This document shows, one piece after another, positions 13,982 to 21,446 of a stretch of 27,459 nt of DNA. The DNA is taken from contig WQSA01000005.1 of NCBI GenBank assembly GCA_009788135.1, forward strand, positions 1 to 27,459, written 5' to 3'. Both the position numbers and the translations under genes were made by a program. The stretch's first letter is position 1, and every line of letters starts with the position of its first letter. The notes below the pieces were generated by a model, which did not search any database, was not told the DNA's origin, and saw only the letters and a list, made by a program, of their open reading frames with translations. The DNA comes from Candidatus Fibrimonadales bacterium (GTDB taxonomy: Bacteria; Fibrobacterota; Fibrobacteria; Fibrobacterales; Fibrobacteraceae).

Positions 13982-14656
13982 ATTAACCTTGTCAATTAAC
14001 AATACGTATTCGCCTTTCGGAATTTTGTTTTTGTAGTACTCTAAAAGTTCGGTTGGAGTTCCAATTAAATGTTCTTCAAATTTTTTTGTCAGCTCTCGCA
14101 TTAAGGCTACTTTTGCTTCGCCATATACTTCTTTTATTTCGCCTAAAAATTTAACCAGATTGTGCGGGCTTGCGTAGAAAATTAAAGTGCTGTTGGTGTC
14201 ATCTTTCAGTTTTTGCAAGAGATGCGTTCTCTGAGCGCTCTTTTTTGGGGAAAAATTTTCAAATCTGAACCTGTCCGTTGCAAAGCCGCTCGCTACCAAT
14301 GCAGTCAGCAAAGCGTTCGCTCCTGGTACGGCTCTAACAGGAATGTTTTCCGCTTTGCAGGCTCTTACCAGATTAAAAGCCGGGTCTGCTATGCCAGGTG
14401 TTCCTGCATCGCACACAAGGGCAATATCTCCTGTGTTTTTTAAATATTCCACATATTTTGGCGTAGCCTGCTCCTTGTTGAAATCGTGGTAGCTTTCCAT
14501 TTTTGTTGAAATCTCAAAATGGTCGAGCAAAATTTTGCTATGCCTTGTATCTTCGGCCAAAACAAGCGAAACTTCTTTCAATACCCTAACCGCCCTAAAA
14601 GTAATATCTTCCAGGTTGCCTATGGGAGTACTGACTACGTAAAGCGTATTGAGCAT
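13976..14656 (-). CDS. rsmI: 16S rRNA (cytidine-1402-2'-O)-methyltransferase RsmI
   Basis: RsmI methylates the ribose of C1402 in the 16S rRNA decoding centre. The 226-residue protein has the tetrapyrrole-methylase fold, with VVSTPIGNLEDIT at the N-terminus, LAEDTRHS, CDAGTPGIADPA, VPGANALLTALVASG and FYASPHNLVKFL. It is shorter than the E. coli protein because it lacks the extra C-terminal domain, as is common in Bacteroidota-type RsmI. Its final residues KVNN and TGA lie inside repeat element copy 2, so insertion may have trimmed or replaced the original C-terminus. A TATATT box lies 8 nt before the ATG. It heads the run to the Ig-fold lipoprotein, nuoM and ddh. Confidence 0.93.
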   Translation of the reverse strand: MLNTLYVVSTPIGNLEDITFRAVRVLKEVSLVLAEDTRHSKILLDHFEISTKMESYHDFNKEQATPKYVEYLKNTGDIALVCDAGTPGIADPAFNLVRACKAENIPVRAVPGANALLTALVASGFATDRFRFENFSPKKSAQRTHLLQKLKDDTNSTLIFYASPHNLVKFLGEIKEVYGEAKVALMRELTKKFEEHLIGTPTELLEYYKNKIPKGEYVLLIDKVNN

Positions 14657-14664
14657 TTTGGGAA

Positions 14665-14673
14665 AATATAGAA
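14665..14673 (-). promoter_or_regulatory. -10 box of rsmI
   Basis: The minus strand reads TTCTATATT with TATATT at 14670-14665, 8 nt before ATG 14656, predicting a leaderless or nearly leaderless rsmI message. No good -35 is visible at 17 bp. Confidence 0.5.
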
Positions 14674-14733
14674 AAAAACTAAAATTATTACTATATTACT
14701 CAGCATGAGGGCTTTCCTAAGAAAATTAAAGAA

Positions 14734-14763
14734 TTGCTGAAAATGACCGATACTATTATAGTA
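14734..14763 (+). promoter_or_regulatory. Promoter with overlapping palindrome upstream of the unknown two-gene unit
   Basis: TTGCTG (14734-14739) and TATAGT (14757-14762) are spaced by 17 bp. The -10 is embedded in a perfect 13-bp palindrome TACTATTATAGTA (14751-14763), a possible operator. Predicted initiation near 14769 gives a leader of about 37 nt to ATG 14806. The divergent gap 14657-14805 also holds another TATATT at 14692-14697, 7 nt before a 11-codon ORF (14705-14740). Confidence 0.45.
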
Positions 14764-14805
14764 GTCTATTTCGCATTTGTGTTATCGTAGGATTGAAATA
14801 TTGAG

Positions 14806-15255
14806 ATGATAAATAGAATAGCATTAATGCCGCTTATAAGCCTACCATTGGAGATGAGGCTTCTGGCTAGAAGCATATTAGTTTTTTTTGACGACAAACA
14901 ACAAAATAATACTATAAAAAGAGTTGCGATAATAAATGAAAAAGAGAACAAAGCCCTTATTATTGACGATGCTGAGCATATTGGAATAATCAATGTAATA
15001 GGCAACCAAGATGGATACGGAAACGTCTTGTGGACTCCAAGAGAAAGAATCGGTCTTTTGCGCAGATTAAGCTCGGAAAAGTTGATTGAAAACGAGTCTC
15101 TAACATTCGACAAAAAAATAACCGATACAATCACAACTATTTGCCGTGCGGAGAAGGCTGGCAACAGCAACGATTTTGTAATCGTTGCCGATGTCCTGGC
15201 TCTTGCCAAAAATTATATAGAGCGCTATCCACTAATTACCGCAGGGGGTTCCTAA
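14806..15255 (+). CDS. Hypothetical protein, unknown function
   Basis: The 149-residue protein is not one I recognise. It starts MINRIALMPLISL, and its first 33 residues are hydrophobic and basic, but they are not a clean signal peptide. The middle is charged (KRVAIINEKENKALIIDD), with a possible beta-rich segment up to GYGNVLWTPRERIGLLRRL. A helical C-terminal part follows, ending in the region FVIVADVLALAKNYIERYP. Its stop codon overlaps the ATG of the next gene (TAATG), so the pair is translationally coupled. Codon usage looks slightly more AT-rich than in the neighbours. A long antisense frame at 14766-15209 is open too, but coupling and the promoter at 14734 favour this strand. Confidence 0.65.
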   Translation: MINRIALMPLISLPLEMRLLARSILVFFDDKQQNNTIKRVAIINEKENKALIIDDAEHIGIINVIGNQDGYGNVLWTPRERIGLLRRLSSEKLIENESLTFDKKITDTITTICRAEKAGNSNDFVIVADVLALAKNYIERYPLITAGGS

Positions 15256-15452
15256 TGGCAGTTAGTAGAAGTGGTATAGATAACGCAAAAATTCAGGAAA
15301 TGATCGCCCTTAAGATAAAGGAGAATAATGAGAAAACTGAAGGCAAACTTTCTGAAGCGGCAATTAAAGCTGAATTTGCCCGCGTATTCCTAAAGGCCGG
15401 CAAAAAGCAAGACGAAGTGGACTTTTTGGTCTACGGAATAGACAATACTTGA
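15255..15452 (+). CDS. Small hypothetical protein coupled to the preceding gene
   Basis: The 65-residue, mostly helical, highly charged protein has sequence of the type NAKIQEMIALKIKENNEKTEGKLSEAAIKAEFARVF, ending EVDFLVYGIDNT. ATG 15255 shares its first base with the last base of the upstream stop, and AGGGGG lies just upstream as a ribosome binding site. It has no membrane segment and no known motif. The TGA at 15450-15452 lies inside the -35 box of spoVG. It may form a complex with its 149-residue partner; that is inference from coupling alone. Confidence 0.65.
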   Translation: MAVSRSGIDNAKIQEMIALKIKENNEKTEGKLSEAAIKAEFARVFLKAGKKQDEVDFLVYGIDNT

Positions 15453-15477
15453 CAAAAAGGAAAAAAAATTCTATATT
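15449..15477 (+). promoter_or_regulatory. spoVG promoter, near-consensus
   Basis: TTGACA (15449-15454) and TATATT (15472-15477) are separated by exactly 17 bp, and the ATG is only 8 nt after the -10. Predicted initiation falls at 15484-15486, making spoVG mRNA leaderless. This is the clearest example of the local promoter type. Confidence 0.8.
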
Positions 15478-15485
15478 TGTGCAAC

Positions 15486-15758
15486 ATGAAAGAGTTAGAA
15501 TTCACGACCTTAAAGGTCAAGGTAAACAGAGATAAATCTTGCAAAGCTAAAGCTTTTGTAGCTATAACTTTCAACAATCTTTTCAAAGTCAGCGGAATTG
15601 AGCTGATGGATGGCGGCAGAGAATATTATCTGCAGTACCCCACATACACCAGGTTAACTGGAGAAGTAAAGCCTGCTAGCTACCCTATTTGCGAAAACCT
15701 GCAGCAAAAAATCCTAGATGCGGTTTTGGAGAAATATTGGGAAGCCAAAAAGACATAA
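15486..15758 (+). CDS. spoVG: SpoVG family nucleic-acid-binding regulator
   Basis: SpoVG proteins are small dimeric regulators that bind DNA and RNA; in Firmicutes they affect septation and virulence genes. The 90-residue product follows the family pattern: TTLKVKVNRDKSCKAKAFVAITFNNLFKVSGIEL is the beta-rich core, YLQYPTY replaces the usual FIAMPSR segment, and YPICENLQQKILDAVLEKY is the C-terminal helix. ATG 15486 is fixed by the near-consensus promoter immediately upstream. A TTG of the TraB-family gene starts inside its last codons, so the two are coupled. The target in this organism is unknown. Confidence 0.88.
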   Translation: MKELEFTTLKVKVNRDKSCKAKAFVAITFNNLFKVSGIELMDGGREYYLQYPTYTRLTGEVKPASYPICENLQQKILDAVLEKYWEAKKT

Positions 15759-16915
15759 TCCGCATTCAAACCCCGGAACGGGAAATCGTTTTGCTGGGAA
15801 CTGCGCATATTTCGCAGGAATCCATAGATTTGGTACGCGAAACAATAACTGCAGAGAAACCCGATACTGTTTGCGTTGAGCTTGACGAAGGCCGATTGAA
15901 AGCCTTGGAAGACGGAGACCGCTGGAAAAATTTAAATGTAAAAGATATTCTGAAAAAAAGACAGATGTCTTCTCTTATTGTGAATCTGGTTTTGGCATCT
16001 TATCAAAAAAGAATGGGCGAATCCACAGGCGTGGAACCAGGCTCGGAGCTTAAAGCCGCAGTTGAAGAAACAAGAGCTTGCAATGCCAGTCTGGTTTTGG
16101 CGGATAGAGATGTTAAAACCACTTTGCGGCGCGCTTGGGCTAGCACTCCATTTTTTCGCAAGTTCAAACTTCTCGCAACTTTATTGAGTTCGCTTTTTGA
16201 AACGGAAAAGGTTAGCGAAGAAGATCTGAGCAAAATGCGCGAGCAAGACACGCTCTCTGTTATGATGGATGATTTTGGGAAAGCCTTCCCAGAAATCAAG
16301 GAGATTTTGATAAGCGAGAGAGACCAGTTTTTGGCAGGCAGAATTCTAAAAGCAGAGGGCAAAAAAGTGTTGGCAGTTGTAGGTGCCGGGCATCTGCCAG
16401 GCATTAAGAATATAATAGAAGGAAATCTGCAAACGCCACCAGAAGAAGATTTATGCAAAATACCGACGCCATCGCACTGGGGAACCATTATAGGCTGGGG
16501 AATTCCAGCGGCGATAATTCTTTCGCTTATTTACATAGGGGTTAAATTCGGCCCAGAAGCTTTTGCAGACAATGCTCTTTTTTGGGCAATGGCAACAGGC
16601 ATTCCAGCGGCGTTTGGCGCAACTATCGCTCTCGCCCATCCTTTGGCTATATTGACCGCACTATGCCTGGCCCCCCTGACAACCCTGCATCCATTGATTG
16701 GGGTTGGCATGTTTGTAGCTTTTGTTCAGGCATATTTTTGCCCACCGCGCGTTTTTGAGATGGAAACGGTTGCAGAGGATATTTGGAAACCGAGCCGCTG
16801 GTGGAAGAGCCGCTTTACCAGAGTCTTTTTGGCATTTATTTGCCCGGGGTTACCCACGACTATAGGCAGTTTTGTGGGCATTGGGAAAATCGTCAGCACA
16901 ATTGGCAACGGGTAA
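15737..16915 (+). CDS. TraB/PrgY family membrane protein (Tiki-superfamily protease-like)
   Basis: The 392-residue protein belongs to the TraB family, named for Enterococcus pheromone shutdown, within the TIKI/TraB/EreA/ChaN-like superfamily. The soluble N-terminal domain has GTAHIS (residues 21-26), VCVELDEGR (46-53), LVLADRD (119-125) and GAGHLPGI (216-223); the paired GxxH motifs are the presumed metal site. About four to five membrane helices follow (residues about 250-385). I chose TTG 15737 because TTTTGGAG lies 5 nt upstream and no ATG is available; TTG 15689 is possible but would overlap spoVG by 70 bp. Substrate in bacteria is unknown. Confidence 0.82.
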   Translation: MGSQKDIIRIQTPEREIVLLGTAHISQESIDLVRETITAEKPDTVCVELDEGRLKALEDGDRWKNLNVKDILKKRQMSSLIVNLVLASYQKRMGESTGVEPGSELKAAVEETRACNASLVLADRDVKTTLRRAWASTPFFRKFKLLATLLSSLFETEKVSEEDLSKMREQDTLSVMMDDFGKAFPEIKEILISERDQFLAGRILKAEGKKVLAVVGAGHLPGIKNIIEGNLQTPPEEDLCKIPTPSHWGTIIGWGIPAAIILSLIYIGVKFGPEAFADNALFWAMATGIPAAFGATIALAHPLAILTALCLAPLTTLHPLIGVGMFVAFVQAYFCPPRVFEMETVAEDIWKPSRWWKSRFTRVFLAFICPGLPTTIGSFVGIGKIVSTIGNG

Positions 16916-16918
16916 TTT

Positions 16919-16927
16919 TTCTATATT
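16919..16927 (+). promoter_or_regulatory. -10 box of lysC
   Basis: TTCTATATT is followed by ACACCC and then ATG 16934. The 14 bases TCTATATTACACCC are identical to those before the DUF1015 gene start. Initiation should fall on or next to the ATG, which leaves no leader for a lysine riboswitch or attenuator. Confidence 0.55.
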
Positions 16928-16933
16928 ACACCC

Positions 16934-18253
16934 ATGAATCGTATAGTATGTAAATTCGGTGGAAGCTCCGTAGCAGATGCAGTCCAATTTCGCAAAATCA
17001 AATATATCATTTCTGGCAATCCAGAAAGAAAAATCGTGGTGGTTTCCGCACCTGGCAAAAGAAACCAACAAGAAACCAAATTAACCGACTTGTTCTACAC
17101 CGCTCACGATCTCGCAAAAAGCAACCTGGACTTCTCGCAACCATGGAAACTCATAAAAGAGCGCTTCATAGAAATAACGGAAGGGCTCTCAATACGTTCT
17201 ACCGTGCGCGAAGAACTGGAAGAAATGGAAGCCTCCATGAAAAAACAGAACGATAAACTTTCAGCTGATTTCGTGGCTAGCCGAGGTGAATACCTGTGCG
17301 CAAAAATAACTTCAGAATTCCTTGGGGCAAAATTCATAGATGCCTTCCCAATAATACAATTCGACAGCCAATACCGAGTAACGCAGCAAAGCCTCGACAA
17401 CTTGAAAGCCACACTCTCAGACCCTGAGCTTTTATATGTGGTCCCCGGCTTTTACGGGAGCGATTTGCAAGGCAATCTCAAAACATTCACGCGTGGCGGC
17501 TCAGACATCACAGGCGCAATCCTGGCAAACGCCTGCGACTGCTTGCTATACGAAAACTGGACCGATGTTTCCGGGCTTTTAATGGCAGATCCTCGCATTG
17601 TAAAAGATGCACACCCTATAAGCTACGTGAGCTACCGGGAAATAAGAGAACTCGCCTATAGCGGCGCAAATGTTTTGCACGATGAATCCATAGCGCCATG
17701 CAGAGCAAAAGATATTGCCATAAAAATAAAGAACACCAACAGCCCAAGCGACCCAGGCACAACCATAGGGCCAACCCCTGCGAGCGTCTCAAGATTAATA
17801 ACCGGCATAGCCGGCCGCAAAGACTTTTCAATGATTTACATCGAAAAAAGCATGATGAACAAAGAAAAAGGCTTTGGGCGCAAGGTGCTCGCAATTCTGG
17901 AAGACCTAGACGTTCCTTATGAACTCTCCCCATGCGGCATAGACTCAATGAACGTAGTTGTGGATTCCAAGCATTTGCACAAAGTTGAAGCGGAAGTTCT
18001 TGCAGAAATCGATAGAAAAATGCAACCCAACAAAATAAAGATTTTCAACAATCTTGCTTTGATTGCAACAGTGGGCCACGGAATGGTGAGCCAAATTGGA
18101 ACGGCTGCAAAGCTGTTTGCCGCGCTAGCCAAAGAAAACGTAAACCTGCGCGTTATAGACCAAGGTTCATCGGAAATAAACATCATAATCGGGGTTAATG
18201 AAGCAGATTATGAAAAAGCGATAACTGCAATTTATAGAGAGTTTGTCGGTTAG
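16934..18253 (+). CDS. lysC: Aspartate kinase
   Basis: LysC phosphorylates aspartate with ATP, the first step to lysine, diaminopimelate, threonine and methionine. The 439-residue protein has the kinase domain with KFGGSSVAD (7-15), VVSAPGKR, SRGEYLCA, TRGGSDITGA and ENWTDVSGLLMADPR. About 150 C-terminal residues carry paired ACT domains (GIAGRKDFSMIYIEKS; VGHGMVSQIGTAAKLFAAL; VIDQGSSEINIIIGV), so feedback inhibition by an end-product amino acid is expected. It is monofunctional, with no homoserine dehydrogenase fused. The last base of its TAG is the first base of a GTG that opens the next small ORF. Confidence 0.96.
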   Translation: MNRIVCKFGGSSVADAVQFRKIKYIISGNPERKIVVVSAPGKRNQQETKLTDLFYTAHDLAKSNLDFSQPWKLIKERFIEITEGLSIRSTVREELEEMEASMKKQNDKLSADFVASRGEYLCAKITSEFLGAKFIDAFPIIQFDSQYRVTQQSLDNLKATLSDPELLYVVPGFYGSDLQGNLKTFTRGGSDITGAILANACDCLLYENWTDVSGLLMADPRIVKDAHPISYVSYREIRELAYSGANVLHDESIAPCRAKDIAIKIKNTNSPSDPGTTIGPTPASVSRLITGIAGRKDFSMIYIEKSMMNKEKGFGRKVLAILEDLDVPYELSPCGIDSMNVVVDSKHLHKVEAEVLAEIDRKMQPNKIKIFNNLALIATVGHGMVSQIGTAAKLFAALAKENVNLRVIDQGSSEINIIIGVNEADYEKAITAIYREFVG

Positions 18254-18447
18254 TGAAAGAAATTTCAGAAAGAATCATGTCTTTGGATAATTTTGATTAT
18301 CCAGAAACTTTGGCTGCCAACATTGAAAACGAAGCAGAAAAAATGCACAAAGAAGGATGGTTTTTCACGCACAGCGCCACAGATGAATTAATGGAAAACA
18401 TAGTGCTTTTTTTTGAACGAGAAGTTACGACGCCCCCTTCCCGCTAA
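18253..18447 (+). CDS. Small acidic hypothetical protein coupled to lysC
   Basis: The 64-residue product starts at GTG 18253, overlapping the lysC stop (TAGTGA). It has sequence MKEISERIMSLDNFDYPETLAANIEN-like helices, a conserved-looking GWFFTHSATDELMENIVLFFERE, and no signal peptide. No family is recognised. The overlap with lysC suggests coupling. The 3' end runs 23 bp into the convergent glycosylphosphotransferase gene. An internal ATG at 18277 is an alternative start. Reality is likely but not certain. Confidence 0.5.
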   Translation: MKEISERIMSLDNFDYPETLAANIENEAEKMHKEGWFFTHSATDELMENIVLFFEREVTTPPSR

Positions 18448-19654
18448 GCATAACCTCAACAGTTTTCAGCTTCAAGGATAAGTCCACAAAAGTGCTGCGC
18501 TCACGTATGTATTTATTATCCAAACGCATCCATTCATCAAAATCGACATCGCTGCGGCCGCTGGTTTGCCAAATGCAAGTGAGACCAGGCTTAACGGAAA
18601 GTCTTATATAATGCCAAGCCTCATAAGTTTTAACCTCGTCTGGAGTTGGGGGCCTTGGGCCAACCAAACTCATATCGCCTTTCAGCACATTAAAAAATTG
18701 CGGCAATTCGTCAAGACTATGCCTTCGCAAAAATGCACCGCCATGCTTCAAAATCCTCGGATCATTGTCCATTTTGAAAGTAGGCCCCCTGTCTATGCCG
18801 CCATTTTCCATATTCAGCTGCTCTTTCAATTTATCCTTTTCCTTGTCAGCGCCAGGATACATGGTTCTAAACTTATAGCACTTGAACAATTTTCCATTGC
18901 GCCCAACTCTAATCTGCTTGAACAAAATAGAAGTATCTTTTGTAGATTCCTTCCCCATTTTCTTTTGCTCTGACTGCCATTTTAAAAGAGAACGCTTAAC
19001 AAAAGCCGCGCATATAAGCATAATCAGGGAAAACAGCACTATGCCAAATAAGCTGCCTGCAATATCCACAGCCCTTTTCAAAAATCTCACATAAAGCCCG
19101 CGAAAAGTTTTTTCCTTTACATCTTCTATGGAAATTCGCATCACTCTAGAAAAATTCAATTCGCTATTCCATCTCTTTATAAATCTGTTCTCTTCCTGCA
19201 AGAAAGCTTGCGACTTGCCACTGTAAAAATATACATTGAAATTTAAATCCTTGGGCAAATCCCTAGAAAATCCGGCTTCCTTCAGCCTCTCCTTTATTTT
19301 GCTCTTTATGCTTTCAAGCAACTGCAAATCCTGATTTATATACAAGCTCCAAAGACAATCCTTGCCCTGCCCTATTACGCTCATATATTCTTTTGAAAGC
19401 ATTGTTTGCACGGATATTCTCCACATCTCCAGAATTTTGCTGTTTTTTTCCTTAACTCGCTTTGGAATTTGCAGTTGAAACCCGTCATAGGCAAAACCCT
19501 TGAGCGGAATTTCAATCCATACAAAGCACTGGCTTCTGCGATTGCAACGATAAATCTCCTCTTTTATTCTTTGCAAAAAAATATTGCGAGGATATGCAAA
19601 TTCCTCATGCTGGGCAAACCAATCCAGTGAATTCATACGATCAGTACCGCTCAT
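18425..19654 (-). CDS. Polyprenyl glycosylphosphotransferase (bacterial sugar transferase) with a soluble N-terminal domain
   Basis: The C-terminal half (residues about 190-409) is a WcaJ/PglC-type transferase that moves a sugar 1-phosphate to undecaprenyl phosphate, the first membrane step of an exopolysaccharide or O-antigen. Visible are the membrane segment 197-219, FKQIRVGRNGKLFKCYKFRTM (245-265), DELPQFFNVLKGDMSLVGPRP (315-335) and KPGLTCIWQTSGR (355-367). The first ~190 residues lack the usual four helices and instead look like a degenerate GGDEF-type or cyclase fold (see findings). The start is uncertain between ATG 19654 and ATG 19636; neither has a good ribosome binding site. It follows the DHH gene by 11 nt. 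No other glycan genes are nearby. Confidence 0.88.
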   Translation of the reverse strand: MSGTDRMNSLDWFAQHEEFAYPRNIFLQRIKEEIYRCNRRSQCFVWIEIPLKGFAYDGFQLQIPKRVKEKNSKILEMWRISVQTMLSKEYMSVIGQGKDCLWSLYINQDLQLLESIKSKIKERLKEAGFSRDLPKDLNFNVYFYSGKSQAFLQEENRFIKRWNSELNFSRVMRISIEDVKEKTFRGLYVRFLKRAVDIAGSLFGIVLFSLIMLICAAFVKRSLLKWQSEQKKMGKESTKDTSILFKQIRVGRNGKLFKCYKFRTMYPGADKEKDKLKEQLNMENGGIDRGPTFKMDNDPRILKHGGAFLRRHSLDELPQFFNVLKGDMSLVGPRPPTPDEVKTYEAWHYIRLSVKPGLTCIWQTSGRSDVDFDEWMRLDNKYIRERSTFVDLSLKLKTVEVMLSGKGAS

Positions 19655-19665
19655 AAAGGCGCATG

Positions 19666-20628
19666 CTACCCGTCGGAATTTATAGCTTCTATAAGCTCCG
19701 CCAATATTTTAGCCGACTGATCATTTGGAACCTGGCAAGTTCCAGCAGCTGCATGACCACCGCCGCCATACTTGAGCATAAGCGTGCCAATATCTGTCTG
19801 GGAGGAACGGTCAAAAATTGATTTTCCCGTTGCAAAAACAGTGTTCTGCATCCTAAGCCCCCATAGTATATGAATGCTTATGTTGATTTCCGGGAACAAA
19901 GCGTAAATCATAAAGCGATTGCCCGCCCAAATCGTTTCTTCATTTCTTAAATCAAGAACTCCCAAGTTTTTATGTACCTTTGTGCAACGCTGAATCTGTT
20001 CCCTGAACTGCTTTTCGTGAGCCTGGAAAATCTCCACTCTTTCTTTAACATCGGGATGATTTAGAATTTCATGTATAGTATGAGTTTTGCAATAGGCTAT
20101 AAGCTCCATCATCAACTGATAATTGCTTATGCGAAATTCTCTGAAACGCCCAAGACCCGTGCGGCTGTCCATTAAAAAATTCAGAAGCTCCCAGCCTTTT
20201 GGTTCCAAAACATCTTCGCGCGAAAACTGCGCGCTATCCGCCTTGTCAACAGCACGCATCATATCCACATCTATTTTAGGAAAAGTTTCCTCGCCGCCAA
20301 GCCAGTCATAAACAACCCTAGCAGCAGAAGGCGCATGCGGATCCACAACATAATTGTCGACATCTACCGTAACGTTCCTTAAAACTTCGCTTTCGTGATG
20401 ATCGAAAACAAAGGCACAAATAGATTGATAAGGCAAGTTAGTACTTATATCTCTACTGGAAAGCTCAATCAAGCCATCTTGCATATCCTTTGGATGAACA
20501 AACTTAATATCATCCACTAGTTCCAGCTCTGTCAAAAGCATTCCACAAACAAGACCATCAAAATCGGATCTTGTCACCAAGCGATACTTCTTTCCGTCCG
20601 CTTTTATTTTTGCCAAATTCGCATTCAT
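19666..20628 (-). CDS. DHH/DHHA1 family phosphoesterase
   Basis: The 320-residue cytoplasmic protein has the DHH metal-binding domain with TRSDFDGLVCG (19-29), FVFDHHES (73-80) and a further Asp at VVDPHAPSAARV, then a DHHA1 domain with GGGGHAAAGTCQV near the C-terminus. The family includes oligoribonuclease/pAp phosphatase NrnA, cyclic-dinucleotide phosphodiesterases and exopolyphosphatase-like proteins; the exact substrate cannot be told from sequence reading. ATG 20628 is preceded by AAGGAG at 8 nt; an in-frame TTG six bases upstream is less likely. A TTCTATATT box precedes it. It is followed 11 nt later by the sugar transferase gene. Confidence 0.87.
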   Translation of the reverse strand: MNANLAKIKADGKKYRLVTRSDFDGLVCGMLLTELELVDDIKFVHPKDMQDGLIELSSRDISTNLPYQSICAFVFDHHESEVLRNVTVDVDNYVVDPHAPSAARVVYDWLGGEETFPKIDVDMMRAVDKADSAQFSREDVLEPKGWELLNFLMDSRTGLGRFREFRISNYQLMMELIAYCKTHTIHEILNHPDVKERVEIFQAHEKQFREQIQRCTKVHKNLGVLDLRNEETIWAGNRFMIYALFPEINISIHILWGLRMQNTVFATGKSIFDRSSQTDIGTLMLKYGGGGHAAAGTCQVPNDQSAKILAELIEAINSDG

Positions 20629-20651
20629 ACTCAAATCTCCTTATAACAGTT

Positions 20652-20660
20652 AATATAGAA
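20652..20660 (-). promoter_or_regulatory. -10 box of the DHH phosphoesterase gene
   Basis: The minus strand reads TTCTATATT with TATATT at 20657-20652. It lies 24 nt before ATG 20628 and downstream of the importer operon's last stop at 20664, so the DHH gene has its own promoter with a true leader and AAGGAG. Confidence 0.5.
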
Positions 20661-20663
20661 ATC

Positions 20664-21446
20664 TCATTTTTTTATCCATTCCCTATTTATGTCCGGAATA
20701 TCTTCCAATAAACGAACCGTATGCGGGCTTTTAGGATTTTGAGTTACATCTTCCGGCCTGCCAGCTTCCACTATCTTAGCATCATTCATAATAAAAATAC
20801 GATCGCTTACATAATAGGCAAGCCCAATGTCGTGAGTCACAAATACAATGGTCATTCCCAGTTCCACTTTCAGCTTCATCAGATAATCCAGAATATTCGC
20901 TCTAACACAGGCATCAACCATGGATGTAGGTTCATCTGCTATAAGTACCTTAGGCTTCAGAGCAAATATGCGAGCGAGCAGCATTCTCTGCATTTGCCCT
21001 CCGCTCAATTCAAAAGGATACTTTCCTTCAATATCCGCAGGTTTCACATTTACAGCAAGCAAAGCCTCATCTACCCGCTTGTCAACTTCCTGTTTTGAAG
21101 GCTTGTTTTTCAAAATGCCAAAAGCATCTTTAAGCTGAGTGCGTATTGAAAAAAATTGGTTAAAGCAACCGAATGGATCTTGAAAAACGCTTTGTACCTC
21201 ATTCCAATGATCGCGAGTGTTGACAATAGGTTTGCCCTTGTATAAAAAAGAACCGCTTTCCGGAGAATAAAGTCCAAGCATTATTTTCGCAAGAACGCTC
21301 TTCCCGCAACCCGAACCTCCAACTATGGAAACTATTTCTCCATCGGTAATGTCAAAAGAAACATCATTGACTGCGCAAACTCTTTTTCTGCCGTGTCCAA
21401 AAAATTTGTTTATGTTTTGCGCTGAAAATATAATATTATTCTGCAT
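20664..21446 (-). CDS. oppF: Opp/Dpp-type ABC importer ATPase, second subunit (OppF/DppF-like)
   Basis: The 260-residue nucleotide-binding subunit powers uptake together with OppD. Walker A is GGSGCGKS (43-50), the Q-loop SVFQDPFG (87-94), the signature LSGGQMQR (147-154), Walker B VLIADEP (167-173) and the switch His in FVTHDIG. It is shorter than typical OppF (about 310-330) because it lacks the C-terminal oligopeptide_HPY cysteine region found in its partner. The start ATG is preceded by GAGGTG at 5 nt and overlaps the oppD end by 11 bp, giving tight coupling. It is the last gene of the operon. Confidence 0.92.
   Translation of the reverse strand: MQNNIIFSAQNINKFFGHGRKRVCAVNDVSFDITDGEIVSIVGGSGCGKSVLAKIMLGLYSPESGSFLYKGKPIVNTRDHWNEVQSVFQDPFGCFNQFFSIRTQLKDAFGILKNKPSKQEVDKRVDEALLAVNVKPADIEGKYPFELSGGQMQRMLLARIFALKPKVLIADEPTSMVDACVRANILDYLMKLKVELGMTIVFVTHDIGLAYYVSDRIFIMNDAKIVEAGRPEDVTQNPKSPHTVRLLEDIPDINREWIKK

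Noticed and set aside
14766..15209. 147-codon antisense frame over the 149-residue unknown gene
   Set aside because: The plus-strand gene has a promoter, a coupled neighbour and a ribosome binding site between them; the antisense frame has none of these.
16916..16933. Lysine riboswitch or attenuator before lysC
   Set aside because: Only 18 bp separate the upstream stop from the lysC ATG and the -10 box leaves no transcribed leader.
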